Positions 10,596 through 20,022 of a stretch of DNA of 57,384 nucleotides are shown one piece after another. Within the stretch, counting starts at the first letter, position 1; every line of letters begins with the position of its first letter. Below the pieces are notes generated by a model. It was not told the origin of the DNA, did no database searches, and worked only from the letters and a program-made list of their open reading frames with translations. This stretch comes from Mariniblastus sp. (GTDB taxonomy: Bacteria; Planctomycetota; Planctomycetia; Pirellulales; Pirellulaceae), in contig JAKVBF010000015.1 in assembly GCA_022447555.1 (NCBI GenBank), forward strand, positions 1 to 57,384. The letters run 5' to 3'. A program made the translations under genes and the position numbers.

Positions 10596-11447
10596 GTGTT
10601 TGCTTTGATACATGATCGGCTCTTTGATTGCGAACTTGAGCGCGTCTCTATACAGCATGCTAGCAGATGTGCCTGTTTCGTACTGTTGTTCCTGACCTCC
10701 GGATGTAATGTCACACCAAACGCAACCGTTTTACCGGCAGACAAAACCATTGTCTGTGATCAATTGGTGATTAACTCGGACTTCACGCTGCCCAAGAAAC
10801 ACCGCTTGTTAGCTGAGTTAACACTTCGCAGATCCGACATCGCCGCCCGTCTTCAATTGCCCACTTCAGACGAGCCTATCAACGTCTACCTTTATAAAAA
10901 TGAAACGGACTATCGCAAATACATGGTTAGTCAGTTCCCAGACTTCCGGGATCGTCGGGCCCTGTTTGTGAAGGACGACACCAGCCTCAAGGTGATTGCT
11001 CATTGGGGTCCGCGAGTGGGCGAAGACCTCAGGCATGAGGTCACTCACGGCTACCTCCATAGCGTCGTGCCCAATCTACCTCTCTGGTTGGATGAGGGGA
11101 TTGCCGAATATTTTGAAACACAACGGGGGAAACGTGGATTCAATTCAACACATGTCTATCTGCTCTCTAACGCCTTTCGACGTGGCGATTGGACCCCCGA
11201 CCTCCAGCGTCTAGAAGCGATTAAACAGCCTGAATCACTAACTCAAGCCGACTATGCGGAGGCTTGGCTTTGGGTCCATTTCTTCATTGAATCGGACACT
11301 CATTCTCGAAAATTTTTGCAGGATTATTTGGCCCGACTGCGAATGTCTGGACAGGCCGGCGACGTTTCGGGAAAATTGGAGGAATGGGACTTGGACGTTC
11401 AACAACGACTACTGGACCACCTAAAGACGATGATCGAATCGATGTAG
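10596..11447 (+). CDS. Putative zinc metalloprotease lipoprotein (HExxH, DUF1570-like)
   Basis: A 283-residue protein with lipobox FLTSGC at about residues 32-37. The sequence LRHEVTHGYLHSVVPNLP carries the HExxH zinc motif, and a downstream LDEGIAEYFE supplies the Glu expected of gluzincin-type proteases. A helical C-terminus follows. It is expected to be periplasmic and membrane-anchored; the substrate is unknown. The start is a GTG, and the only other in-frame start before the signal is a TTG three codons later, so the position is uncertain by a few residues. It is followed by a helicase gene at a 147-base gap, with no obvious functional link. A pseudo-protease is unlikely since both motifs are intact. 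Confidence 0.8.
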   Translation: MFALIHDRLFDCELERVSIQHASRCACFVLLFLTSGCNVTPNATVLPADKTIVCDQLVINSDFTLPKKHRLLAELTLRRSDIAARLQLPTSDEPINVYLYKNETDYRKYMVSQFPDFRDRRALFVKDDTSLKVIAHWGPRVGEDLRHEVTHGYLHSVVPNLPLWLDEGIAEYFETQRGKRGFNSTHVYLLSNAFRRGDWTPDLQRLEAIKQPESLTQADYAEAWLWVHFFIESDTHSRKFLQDYLARLRMSGQAGDVSGKLEEWDLDVQQRLLDHLKTMIESM

Positions 11448-11594
11448 CTCAATTGCCTAACAAGGCCCATGTGGGCTATCCAGCGTCGCAGCATGACGGT
11501 GTAATGTAGCTTCTCTTACTGGGTTATTCCGGATGCCTCGGGAATTGAAGCAACCGAATTTCATGCCACCCGATTTTCAAATGCAGCTTGTTTC

Positions 11595-13508
11595 ATGTCA
11601 CGTCGCCGCCCCAGTCTTAGCACCACGCCCGAGAGCGACTCGCATTTCGTTCAGATGGCGGAGTGGCTCGCTTTAGAATCCAAGGCAGAATCCGAACGAA
11701 TCTTAGAACGGATTCAAAACCAGCAATCGAAATCCGCTGAAAGAACCGGAGAATCTCTTTTGGATTTGGTGATGACGGATCACGCACCGGGGATCGGCGG
11801 CCATTACCTAATCCAACTGATGAAACGCTCCCGCAGCACTCCCATGCCGTGGCACCGTCTCAAATCCGGTTCGCCGGTCTTACTGTCGAGCTTTCCCGAT
11901 TCGAGCCACGAAACGATTAACGGTGTTGTGAGTTCGCGGACCTCCGATAGCATACAAGTCGCAGTGGATCGATGGCCCGAGTCTCAACGTTTCCGAGTGG
12001 ACCTCACCTCCGATGAAGTGACGCGCAGACGCCAACTTTCAGCAATTCAAACCGCCAAAGATTCTCGCGGCCGATTGGGGCATTTGAGACATATCATGAT
12101 GGGTGAGAAACAACCCGGGAGCCGTGAGTTACCCGAACTAAATTTTGCCGGCAACCTAAATAAATCACAACAAGAGGCCGTGAGAATGGCCATGGCGGCC
12201 GAGGACGTCGCTGTCATTCATGGTCCGCCTGGCACCGGTAAAACAACCACGGTCATTGAGGTAATCATTCAAGCCGTCCGCCTCGGACAAAAAGTCTTGG
12301 TGACCGCCCCTTCCAACACCGCAGTCGACAATGTTTTGGAAAAGCTTCTCGCCGCAGGTGAAAAAGCTGTCCGATTGGGCCATCCCGCAAGAGTGGCCGA
12401 AGACTTACAAATGGCAACACTCGACGGCCAAGTCCAACAACATCCACACATGGCAATCATCCGAGACATGCTTCGCGAAGCCGAGAGCTTGTATCGAAAG
12501 GCAGAAAGGTATTCACGTGCCAAACCGGGCCGAGGCGCTAAACAAGAGATGCGAAGAGAAGCCGCCCGTCTAAAATCCGACGCCCGGCATTTAGAGAGGG
12601 TGGCTATCGAGAATGTCCTGGACCAAGCCAACATCATCTGTGCAACCAACACATTCAATGAAGAGCACGTTGGTCAACGCTGGTTTGATCTTTTAGTCAT
12701 CGACGAAGCCTGTCAAAGCACAGAACCCAGTTGTTGGGTACCGTTACTTTGCACCGACAAAGTCGTCATGGCCGGCGATCATCAACAGTTGCCGCCCACC
12801 ATCTTATCCGCTCAGGCAGCCAAGGAGGGTTTTGGTACTAGTCTCTTAGAACGTGTTATTCGAATCCACGGGCCTTTAGTGACACGAATGCTTCAAGTTC
12901 AATACCGAATGAACCAGCAAATCATGGCGTTTTCATCGGACACATTTTACGAAGGACATTTAATCGCCGATGACTCCGTTGCAACCAACCGTTTAACCGA
13001 CTTTCCTACGGTGACTCACAACGAACTCACCGCGAACCCACTAACGTTTATCGATACCGCAGGCGCCGACTGGCGAGAAGAGATGGAGCCCCAAGGGCGG
13101 AGTCGACAAAACCTGATGGAAGCCCAGCTCGTCGTAAAAAAAATCAATGCACTCTGTTCCGCTGGCGTTCCGCCAAGCATGATTGCGGTCATCGCTCCGT
13201 ACGCAGCGCAGGTGCGACGTATACGCGAAGCTTGTGAGTATCCGGCCGTGGAAATCGATACGGTCGACGGATTCCAAGGACGTGAAAAAGAGGCCGTGAT
13301 CTTGACACTTGTCCGAAGCAATAACGAAGGCGAAATTGGATTCCTGTCGGAGACGCGTCGAACCAACGTAGCGCTGACCCGCGCTCGAAGTAAGTTAATG
13401 GTGATCGGAGACAGCGCTACTTTATCCCACCATCCATTTTACAGTAAACTCATCGATTATTTCCAAAGGCTAGACGCCTATCAAACGATTTGGGAAGAAA
13501 CGGATTAA
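11595..13508 (+). CDS. SF1 helicase of the IGHMBP2/Upf1-like family
   Basis: A 637-residue superfamily 1B DNA/RNA helicase. Motifs in order: Q-like ELNFAGNLNKSQQEAV near residue 190, Walker A GPPGTGKTTT near 210, APSNTAVDNVLEKL (Ia), Walker B VIDEACQS near 370 (the DEAxQ form typical of Upf1-like proteins), AGDHQQLPPTI (III), LQVQYRMN (IV), VDGFQGREKEAVILTLVRS (V) and NVALTRARSKLMVIGD (VI). The N-terminal 190 residues hold the beta-barrel/stalk seen in SMUBP-2-type enzymes (GSPVLLSS, NGVVSSRTS). It probably acts on nucleic acids in the cytosol in repair or RNA turnover; the role in bacteria is poorly defined. It appears to be a stand-alone gene. Confidence 0.9.
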   Translation: MSRRRPSLSTTPESDSHFVQMAEWLALESKAESERILERIQNQQSKSAERTGESLLDLVMTDHAPGIGGHYLIQLMKRSRSTPMPWHRLKSGSPVLLSSFPDSSHETINGVVSSRTSDSIQVAVDRWPESQRFRVDLTSDEVTRRRQLSAIQTAKDSRGRLGHLRHIMMGEKQPGSRELPELNFAGNLNKSQQEAVRMAMAAEDVAVIHGPPGTGKTTTVIEVIIQAVRLGQKVLVTAPSNTAVDNVLEKLLAAGEKAVRLGHPARVAEDLQMATLDGQVQQHPHMAIIRDMLREAESLYRKAERYSRAKPGRGAKQEMRREAARLKSDARHLERVAIENVLDQANIICATNTFNEEHVGQRWFDLLVIDEACQSTEPSCWVPLLCTDKVVMAGDHQQLPPTILSAQAAKEGFGTSLLERVIRIHGPLVTRMLQVQYRMNQQIMAFSSDTFYEGHLIADDSVATNRLTDFPTVTHNELTANPLTFIDTAGADWREEMEPQGRSRQNLMEAQLVVKKINALCSAGVPPSMIAVIAPYAAQVRRIREACEYPAVEIDTVDGFQGREKEAVILTLVRSNNEGEIGFLSETRRTNVALTRARSKLMVIGDSATLSHHPFYSKLIDYFQRLDAYQTIWEETD

Positions 13509-13682
13509 CACCGGAGACCGTTTAACCCAGCCACGGGTTGCTCACATCGTTAGTAGTTCCAACCTATGGACTTGCCCGCCCAAAGTTCGAAATGATACCA
13601 TGATGAAATATGGACTTTCGCATCCACCGCAAAGATCCCAAGTGACCATCCTCACACAAACACCGCTTGATACGAGCCGACC

Positions 13683-14414
13683 ATGAAACGCATTTCCTAC
13701 GCTGCCCCTACCCCGTTGACTCTCTCTATCCTGTTTTACATCGTGACGCCGATGCATGGGCAGTTGGCCGAAGAGCCCAACACTCTTCTGCCGAAACCAA
13801 CGGCCGACAGCCGTGTGATGGACGAGATCGTGTTAACTCGGGTCGCCACGGAGACATTTGAAAACGGAATCGTGGGCTGGACCATGACGGATCCATCGGC
13901 CTGGTCGATCACGAAAGAGAAAAATGGTAATCATGTATTTGGTTTGAATCGACGCCAGAGCGACTACAAACCGAGACACCGAAGCCCGCTGAACATCGCG
14001 TTAATGGCTAACGTCCAAGTCTCGGACTTCGTATTGACCTTTGACGTGCGCAGTACGAAGGATACCGGCAATCATCGGGATTGTTGCGTTTTTTTTGCGT
14101 ACCAAAATCCCGAACAATTTTACTATGCGCACCTCGGTGCCAAACCGGATCCGGCGAGTGGCCAAATCATGATTGTTAACAAAGCCCCTAGAACCCCTTT
14201 GACAAAGAACGAAAACACCGTCGGATGGGATGATAAATGGCATCGAGTCAAAGTGACTCGAAACTCGAAGACCGGAACGATTAAGGTGTTTTTTGATGAT
14301 CTCCAACGACCCATCATGGAAACCACAGACCAAACATACGGTTCGGGAAAAATCGGGATTGGGTCATTCGATGACATGAACGACTTCGACAATATCCATC
14401 TCTTTGGGCGATAA
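13683..14414 (+). CDS. Secreted LamG/DUF1080-like jelly-roll protein
   Basis: A 243-residue protein with a signal peptide (about 1-26, ending TPMHGQ) and a single concanavalin A-like lectin/glucanase domain. Supporting patterns are ATETFENGIVGW, FVLTFDVRSTKDTGNHRDCCVFF, WHRVKVTRNSKTGTIKVFFDD and GKIGIGSFDDMNDFDNIHL, the ending usual for DUF1080-type domains that describe a buried Asp near the C-terminus. In related proteins the domain binds or cuts 3-keto or plain disaccharides; activity here is not proven. No catalytic Glu pair like that of GH16 enzymes is evident. A bidirectional-looking terminator follows immediately. Confidence 0.8.
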   Translation: MKRISYAAPTPLTLSILFYIVTPMHGQLAEEPNTLLPKPTADSRVMDEIVLTRVATETFENGIVGWTMTDPSAWSITKEKNGNHVFGLNRRQSDYKPRHRSPLNIALMANVQVSDFVLTFDVRSTKDTGNHRDCCVFFAYQNPEQFYYAHLGAKPDPASGQIMIVNKAPRTPLTKNENTVGWDDKWHRVKVTRNSKTGTIKVFFDDLQRPIMETTDQTYGSGKIGIGSFDDMNDFDNIHLFGR

Positions 14415-14419
14415 CTCTT

Positions 14420-14446
14420 AAAAAAGAGGCCTGCCCTCCTCTTTTT
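14420..14446 (+). terminator. Intrinsic terminator after the LamG-like gene
   Basis: A perfect 9-bp stem, aaaaagagg (14421-14429) with cctcttttt (14438-14446), and an 8-base loop. It lies 6 bases after the stop codon. A-rich on one side and T-rich on the other, so it could also work on the other strand. Confidence 0.75.
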
Positions 14447-14682
14447 CCGCCCAACAGCGTCATTCTTGAACCTGCCCATTACCTGAATAGTGGCATCTCC
14501 ATCCCGCTGACCTACTCAAACATCAAACGGCAACCCACTTTCAGATCAAACCGGCCGAGTGTCAAACTTTGCGGGTCGTACCGATTGGAACGATCCCAAG
14601 CCCCGTTATCAGTTCTGCGGATATTTTGGACGATATTGCTTGTAGGGGATAATTGTTAGACACAAAAATCGGAGTTTTGGTT

Positions 14683-16068
14683 GTGAAACGGGTGGCTACC
14701 GTCTTAATCCTGTTCCTATTTACTGCGATCGGCTGTCGATCGCCTGAGGGATTTGAGCACCGTTTAACGCACCAAAATCCTTGCTTTAAGAGTATTGCGT
14801 CGACCCAGGTGGATTCTTTGGAAAGAATCTCAGAGGCCAACACCATCGACCAGTACGTTCAGCTTTGTCTGGAAAGAAATCCGCAAATCTCGGAAGCGTT
14901 CCACCGTGTTGAGGCCATCCGTCACCGAATTCCGCAGAGCCATTCACTGCCAGATCCGATAGTGGGAACGACCACATTCTTGTCACCTGTCCAGACGGCT
15001 GCCGGAAAACAAACCTTCGGCCTAGGCATTCAACAAAAGATCATTCATGCCGAACGCCGTGCAACGCAGATTTCCATCATCAGAGAAGAGCTCGCCGCAG
15101 CTGAGGCAGATTTGATCCGTGTTCATCTGGACCTTGCTTATCAAGTTAAAATGGCTTGTTTCCAACTGCTTTTCGTCCGACAGTCGATCGCCATAACGGA
15201 GGCTGAGATTGAATCCCTCAAGCAAATCGCCGACGTGATCCTAAGACAATACGAGGTGCAGGCATCCGTCACTCAGCAAGATGTTTTAAATGTCCAAATT
15301 GAGCAATCGAAACTGGATAATGATCTTACCAGACTATTAGATCGTGAGAAGAAACACCGGGCGAGACTGGCCCGCCTCACCCATCTAAGCCCTGCCTCCA
15401 ATCTCGAGATCCTGGATTCATTGAAAACGTCTGAGTACGAATTAGACCTCGAAGCCTTAACATCGCGAGCAATCGCTTCGCGCCCCGAACTGCATGCCCA
15501 ACTGGCGAATATGCGACGAGACCGGAAAAAAATACACCTTGCTGATCTACAAAAAAAGCCAGATTTTTCTATCGGCATGAATTGGATTTCCACGTCGGAC
15601 GAGGGCATCAGCCCGTTGGCCAATGGACAAGACGCCCTCTCACTCGGGATTGGTTTCAACTTACCAATTTACAGGAATCGGATCCGTTCCGCTGTATGCG
15701 AAGCCAAGGCAATCAGCGCCGCAACGAACAACCGTTACGCGAGCTTACAGGATCAGATAACCGAGGAAATATTCTCGCTGATCGCAAAAGCTGAAAGCGA
15801 GCGCACGATACTGGAACTCCTGCAACAAGATATCATACCCAAAGCCAACCGGACGCTCGAATTAGCAATCGACGAGTACGCAAATGGCGACGCACCTTAT
15901 GTCCAATTGATCGAGGATTGGCGAAGTCTTCTCCGATATCGCCTTTCCGAGGCGCGTTCCATGACCGAGATCCATTTAACGCTGGCTTCTATTTCCCGCA
16001 GCGTCGGCGAAATTGATGAGCTCACGGACGAATCACTGGCTCCAAACCGATCCGCATTTGAAGAATGA
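14683..16068 (+). CDS. TolC-family outer membrane efflux lipoprotein
   Basis: A 461-residue member of the outer membrane efflux protein family, which forms trimeric channels that export solutes with an inner-membrane pump and an adaptor. The N-terminus (MKRVATVLILFLFTAIGC) has lipobox FTAIGC, as in OprM/CusC-type lipoproteins. Two repeated helical halves are visible: RNPQISEAFHRVEAIRHRI, then helix-rich segments, a strand (DFSIGMNW), FNLPIYRNRIRSAVCEA and a final YRLSEARSMTEIHLTL. The start is GTG 14683, with GGAG 8 nt upstream at 14671-14674; a TTG at 14653 is the longest frame but has no SD. No transporter or adaptor gene is adjacent. It is followed by a convergent sigma-54 regulator. Confidence 0.85.
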   Translation: MKRVATVLILFLFTAIGCRSPEGFEHRLTHQNPCFKSIASTQVDSLERISEANTIDQYVQLCLERNPQISEAFHRVEAIRHRIPQSHSLPDPIVGTTTFLSPVQTAAGKQTFGLGIQQKIIHAERRATQISIIREELAAAEADLIRVHLDLAYQVKMACFQLLFVRQSIAITEAEIESLKQIADVILRQYEVQASVTQQDVLNVQIEQSKLDNDLTRLLDREKKHRARLARLTHLSPASNLEILDSLKTSEYELDLEALTSRAIASRPELHAQLANMRRDRKKIHLADLQKKPDFSIGMNWISTSDEGISPLANGQDALSLGIGFNLPIYRNRIRSAVCEAKAISAATNNRYASLQDQITEEIFSLIAKAESERTILELLQQDIIPKANRTLELAIDEYANGDAPYVQLIEDWRSLLRYRLSEARSMTEIHLTLASISRSVGEIDELTDESLAPNRSAFEE

Positions 16069-16181
16069 GCTGCAGCTATCCAAGCTAGTGATGAACGCAT
16101 TCGCGGACGCGGGCCTTTGCTCTGAGGAGCCGTTCTCTCACACCTTCCCACGCCTCCAATCATCTATGACTAAAGGCATTC

Positions 16182-16215
16182 CATTAATCGGTTTTAATCA
16201 TTAATCGGTTTTAAT
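16182..16215. repeat. Perfect 17-bp tandem duplication covering a stop codon
   Basis: The unit cattaatcggttttaat occurs at 16182-16198 and 16199-16215. On the minus strand the second copy holds the last codons (Ile-Lys-Thr-Asp) and TAA of the sigma-54 activator gene, so the first copy places a duplicate of that tail and stop just beyond the gene end. Confidence 0.95.
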
Positions 16216-18255
16216 GATTCCGTATTTTTTTATCTTCCGGTCGAGCGTGGACCTTTCAATGCCCAAAATTTGGGCCGATCGGCTTTTATTCCAGCCCGTG
16301 GCCACCAGTGTTGATTCAATGTGCCTTCGCTCAACATCGGACAGCGTTTCCGCAATGTAACGATGACTGAGGGTGCCCATATCCATATAAGACTCGCTGG
16401 CCGTAGCCAAATTCGATAAAACCAGTTCGTCGACTTCTATCTCCGCCCCTCTTGCAAGGACCACCGCTCGCTCGATGGCATTTTTCAACTCGCGCACATT
16501 GCCCGGCCAGCGATACCGCCGCAAACGTTCGATGGCATCTTTATCAAAACCCGTAATTCGTCGACCGGTTTCCGCCGTGAACTTTTTGAGGAAAAAGTCT
16601 GCCAATTCGATGACATCCTCGGGGCGTTGCCTCAATGGTGGGACTTCGATTTGAATCACGTGTAATCGAAAAAACAGATCTTTGCGAAATGTCCCAGCGC
16701 GAACGGCTTTTTCGAGGTCTCTATTCGTCGCTGCAATCACTCGAACATTGGTCCGGATGGACTTGTTTCCACCGACCCTTTCAAAAGCATGCCCTTCCAG
16801 GACTCGGAGAAATTTAGATTGGATGCCTGGCGACATCTCGCCAATTTCATCCAGCATCAAGGTCCCCTTATCCGCCGCTTCGAATTTCCCAAGCTTCCGC
16901 TCCGTCGCACCCGTAAAGGCTCCTTTCTCGTGTCCGAAAAGTTCACTTTCGAGTAAAGTCTCCGAAAGTGCAGCGCAGTTTAAACAGACAAAGGTCCCTT
17001 TCCTACGGTCGCTCGAGTAGTGGACGGCTCGCGCAACCAATTCTTTCCCAACACCGCTTTCTCCCCGAATCAGCACCGTTGCTTTACTGGGTGCTGCCTT
17101 GGCAATTTGACGATGAACCTCCAACATGGCCGCACTACTACCAATGATTTCACTCTCGACACCCAACTGCGCCCGAAGCTGATTGATTTCACTGCGAGTC
17201 TTTGATAGATCTTCAACCAGCTTCTGTTCCCGGTATCGCGTGCGAAGCGCTAGGGCAACCGTTTCAGCCACGGCGAGGGTGAATTCAAGATCATCGGGAT
17301 CGAGAAGTCCCTCTGCCTTGGTCGAATACATATGAATCATCCCACGTGTGCGATTGTTGACCCGGATCGGTGCACAGATGACGCTTGTGGCGTGGATCTC
17401 ACCTTTACTATCTCGCAAACCGAGTGCCGAATCGTCGTGGATGTTGCGAGCCAACACCGCTTCGCCTTCCCGAATCACCGTATCACAAAGGAATTTGGAA
17501 ACCCTCTGATACTCAGGGCGATTCTCACTTCGCCACGAAATGATTTCCAAATCGGTGGGATGGACCAGTTGCCCCATTCGAACCTGTGGGATTAATAAAA
17601 CCGCGCCGGCATCGACTTGTGTGTCTTCAATCAAGCTGTCCAAGGCCATCCGAGCGATACCACGCGCCGTGGTTTCATTCGCCAATTCGAACGCAAGGCG
17701 GCACAGTTTTGCGGCGGCCAGTCCCACCTTCGGAATCGGTTCCACAGAATGATCGCCCTCGGAACCGACAAGGAATTTCGTTTTTTGTCGCCGATGGGTG
17801 ATGGTCGGTTCGTTGGCCTCAATCCCCATGATCGTAGCTTGATCATCTTCGGACACTTCCAAACCCGTAATCGTTTCCCCGCCAATTTCAATTCGGGAAA
17901 AGACTTTCCGGTCGTAGGCCGTGGATAGATCGTGAACGAACGCCATTTGAGTCCCGGCAATCCAAATCACATCACCCGGTTTTAATGACCGATCACCCAC
18001 AACACGGTCATCACCAATGGCAGTGCCATTGCGGCTGTCGAGATCCCGGACGGTCCACTGCCCTTCCACTTGGAAAATCTCGGCATGTTTGCGACTGGCC
18101 TGATCTTCCTTCACGACAATCTGGTTCGTGGCGGATCGACCGATTGTAACGGTTCTGCCGGGAACCAGCCGAAAAACATCCGACCATTTCTTGCCATCAC
18201 GGATGACTAAATAGGCGATAGATCCGGTTTCTGTTGGTTTATTTTGCGATCCCAT
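16201..18255 (-). CDS. FHA-GAF-AAA+-Fis sigma-54-dependent transcriptional activator
   Basis: A 684-residue regulator. An FHA domain lies at about 20-110 ([36 protein letters not shown]), the phosphothreonine-binding fold. A GAF-like sensor is at about 180-345 ([34 protein letters not shown]). The AAA+ domain follows: [12 protein letters not shown] near 398, GAFTGA near 443 (the loop that contacts sigma-54), [10 protein letters not shown] near 465 and the arginine fingers in [11 protein letters not shown]-terminal Fis-type helix-turn-helix ends it ([20 protein letters not shown]). The FHA in place of a receiver suggests input from a Ser/Thr kinase rather than a histidine kinase; this is inference. 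No rpoN or target gene is in view. The start region lies back to back with the DUF1598 gene. Confidence 0.93.
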   Translation of the reverse strand: MGSQNKPTETGSIAYLVIRDGKKWSDVFRLVPGRTVTIGRSATNQIVVKEDQASRKHAEIFQVEGQWTVRDLDSRNGTAIGDDRVVGDRSLKPGDVIWIAGTQMAFVHDLSTAYDRKVFSRIEIGGETITGLEVSEDDQATIMGIEANEPTITHRRQKTKFLVGSEGDHSVEPIPKVGLAAAKLCRLAFELANETTARGIARMALDSLIEDTQVDAGAVLLIPQVRMGQLVHPTDLEIISWRSENRPEYQRVSKFLCDTVIREGEAVLARNIHDDSALGLRDSKGEIHATSVICAPIRVNNRTRGMIHMYSTKAEGLLDPDDLEFTLAVAETVALALRTRYREQKLVEDLSKTRSEINQLRAQLGVESEIIGSSAAMLEVHRQIAKAAPSKATVLIRGESGVGKELVARAVHYSSDRRKGTFVCLNCAALSETLLESELFGHEKGAFTGATERKLGKFEAADKGTLMLDEIGEMSPGIQSKFLRVLEGHAFERVGGNKSIRTNVRVIAATNRDLEKAVRAGTFRKDLFFRLHVIQIEVPPLRQRPEDVIELADFFLKKFTAETGRRITGFDKDAIERLRRYRWPGNVRELKNAIERAVVLARGAEIEVDELVLSNLATASESYMDMGTLSHRYIAETLSDVERRHIESTLVATGWNKSRSAQILGIERSTLDRKIKKYGIIKTD

Positions 18256-18530
18256 TAACTATTTTTACATCACAGATTTGGTTCATACCAATGCCGTTTC
18301 ACGATCAATCGAGTTAATCGGTAGGCCTTTCGGCAAAAAGACATGGAAAAAACGGAATTTCTTGCTTTTGTTGTAGGCTCTGATTAGTCTGAAACTAAGG
18401 TTTCCCATAGATAACAAAAGTATTTTACCTGCTAACGCCCGATAATTGCAGTGATGAACTGTAGCTTTCATCGCAATCGGATACTTTGATACATCGCAGG
18501 CGCAAGGCTTTTTTTCCAGGAGTTCAGAAC

Positions 18531-19919
18531 ATGTCGTCCTTCGGCAAACAAAACATGGTTTTTGCATCGTTGCGCAAGCTGACGATTGCACTGGTCGCTG
18601 GCAGCGCTGTCTGTCTCGCAATGACCTCGGTCGCTTCGGCACAAAACAACAACAACTTCGGATTCAATTCCGTGGTTGGCGGTGTTGAAATCAACGCCAA
18701 AGGGGTTCTTGATGTTGAACGCGAAACGCTTTCACAAAACGATCGCCAGAAACTGGCTGAGAGAATCAACGGCACCGTCGCTGACTTGAAAAAGTCCGGA
18801 CTACGAATGATCTCTCTTAATGGTCTCGAATCCGCGATGGCAGAAGCCGCCAAGAACGGTACCGAGTTACCGCTAGAAGTCCAATACATGGCTGGTCTGC
18901 AGCGAATTGAATACATCATTCAGTCACCGGAGACCAACGACCTCATTTTAGCTGGTCCAGGCGAAGCCTTTAAAGCGGACGCGGATGGAAACATTGTCGG
19001 TGCCAAATCTGGGATGCCCGTCATACACCTTCAGGACTTTCTAGTTGCAATGCGAAATGCTGACAACGCACGACGTGATTATGGCATCACTGTCTCAATT
19101 GACCCGACACAACAGGGTGTTGAGAACTTGCAAAAGATGTTCGCCAAATTGAACACCTTTAACCCACAACTTGCCGGGCAAGCCGAACAAGTGATGGGAC
19201 CCCAAGACATTTCGCTCACAGGCATTCCAAAAGACAGTCGGTACGCGAGGATTCTGGTATCGGCCGACTTTAAGATGAAGCGGCTGTCGATGGGACTTGA
19301 AACCACTCCCGTTTACATGCCAAGCCTGCTCGAAATGGCAAAGGCAAAGGATACTAAATTCCGAAAAATGGCTCCTCGATTCTGGATGGAATGCGATTAC
19401 GAACCGGTTGCGGTAAGCAACGACGGCAACGTATGGCAACTTCGCGGTCAGGGCGTCAAGACCCTCACCGACGAACAATACTTCGATAAAGATGGCAACA
19501 AAAAGGCAAAGGGTGCTGAAAACAAATTGGCTCAAACATGGGCCAATTCGATGACAGACAATTTTGACCGTTTGTCAAAGGACCAGCCCGTTTTCCGCGA
19601 ATTGCGAAACTTGATGGACCTTTCGGTTGTTGCCGCCATCATCAAGAAAGATAATCTGGTGGAGCAGTTGGATATGAATCTCCCGGGCATCCTAGGCCAA
19701 GAGATGATTTCAACACCGAGCTGGAACATACCCCAGCAGGTTCCCACCCAATGTAGTTTTGTCAAACTGACAAAATCATGGTTAGTTACTGCCTCAGGTG
19801 GCGTGGATGTCGACTCATTCGCGGTTGCGGAGAAAACCGAAAAAGTTGCCAAATTGGGAGAAATCGCTGCACTTGCGAACAAGCGGTCGGCGACCAATTG
19901 GTGGTGGAACGCCGAATAA
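18531..19919 (+). CDS. Secreted DUF1598-type protein
   Basis: A 462-residue protein with a signal peptide (about 1-36, ending VASAQ) and a single large domain that matches what I recall of DUF1598, found mainly in planctomycetes: GGVEINAKGVLDVE, SLNGLESAM, VQYMAGLQRIEYIIQSPET, DLILAGPGEAFKADADGNIVG, SIDPTQQGVENLQKMF, ILVSADFKMKRLSMGLE, QLRGQGVKTLTDEQ and RELRNLMDLSVVAAII. The function of the family is unknown. The start is ATG 18531, with AGGAG 8 nt upstream; the longer frame from TTG 18486 has no SD and would disrupt the signal peptide. The protein probably works in the periplasm. A strong terminator follows. It is transcribed away from the FHA regulator. Confidence 0.9.
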   Translation: MSSFGKQNMVFASLRKLTIALVAGSAVCLAMTSVASAQNNNNFGFNSVVGGVEINAKGVLDVERETLSQNDRQKLAERINGTVADLKKSGLRMISLNGLESAMAEAAKNGTELPLEVQYMAGLQRIEYIIQSPETNDLILAGPGEAFKADADGNIVGAKSGMPVIHLQDFLVAMRNADNARRDYGITVSIDPTQQGVENLQKMFAKLNTFNPQLAGQAEQVMGPQDISLTGIPKDSRYARILVSADFKMKRLSMGLETTPVYMPSLLEMAKAKDTKFRKMAPRFWMECDYEPVAVSNDGNVWQLRGQGVKTLTDEQYFDKDGNKKAKGAENKLAQTWANSMTDNFDRLSKDQPVFRELRNLMDLSVVAAIIKKDNLVEQLDMNLPGILGQEMISTPSWNIPQQVPTQCSFVKLTKSWLVTASGGVDVDSFAVAEKTEKVAKLGEIAALANKRSATNWWWNAE

Positions 19920-19940
19920 GGTCAACCCTTAAACAAAACC

Positions 19941-19969
19941 AAAGCCGGGTCCATGACCCGGCTTTTTTT
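19941..19969 (+). terminator. Intrinsic terminator after the DUF1598 gene
   Basis: AAAGCCGGGTC (19941-19951) pairs with GACCCGGCTTT (19955-19965) around a 3-base loop, then a run of T. It lies 21 bases past the stop. Confidence 0.9.
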
Positions 19970-20022
19970 ATAGCCCCCAGTTGCCTGTAGGATAGGTCGC
20001 TTTCTCTGAGGGTCTTACACCT

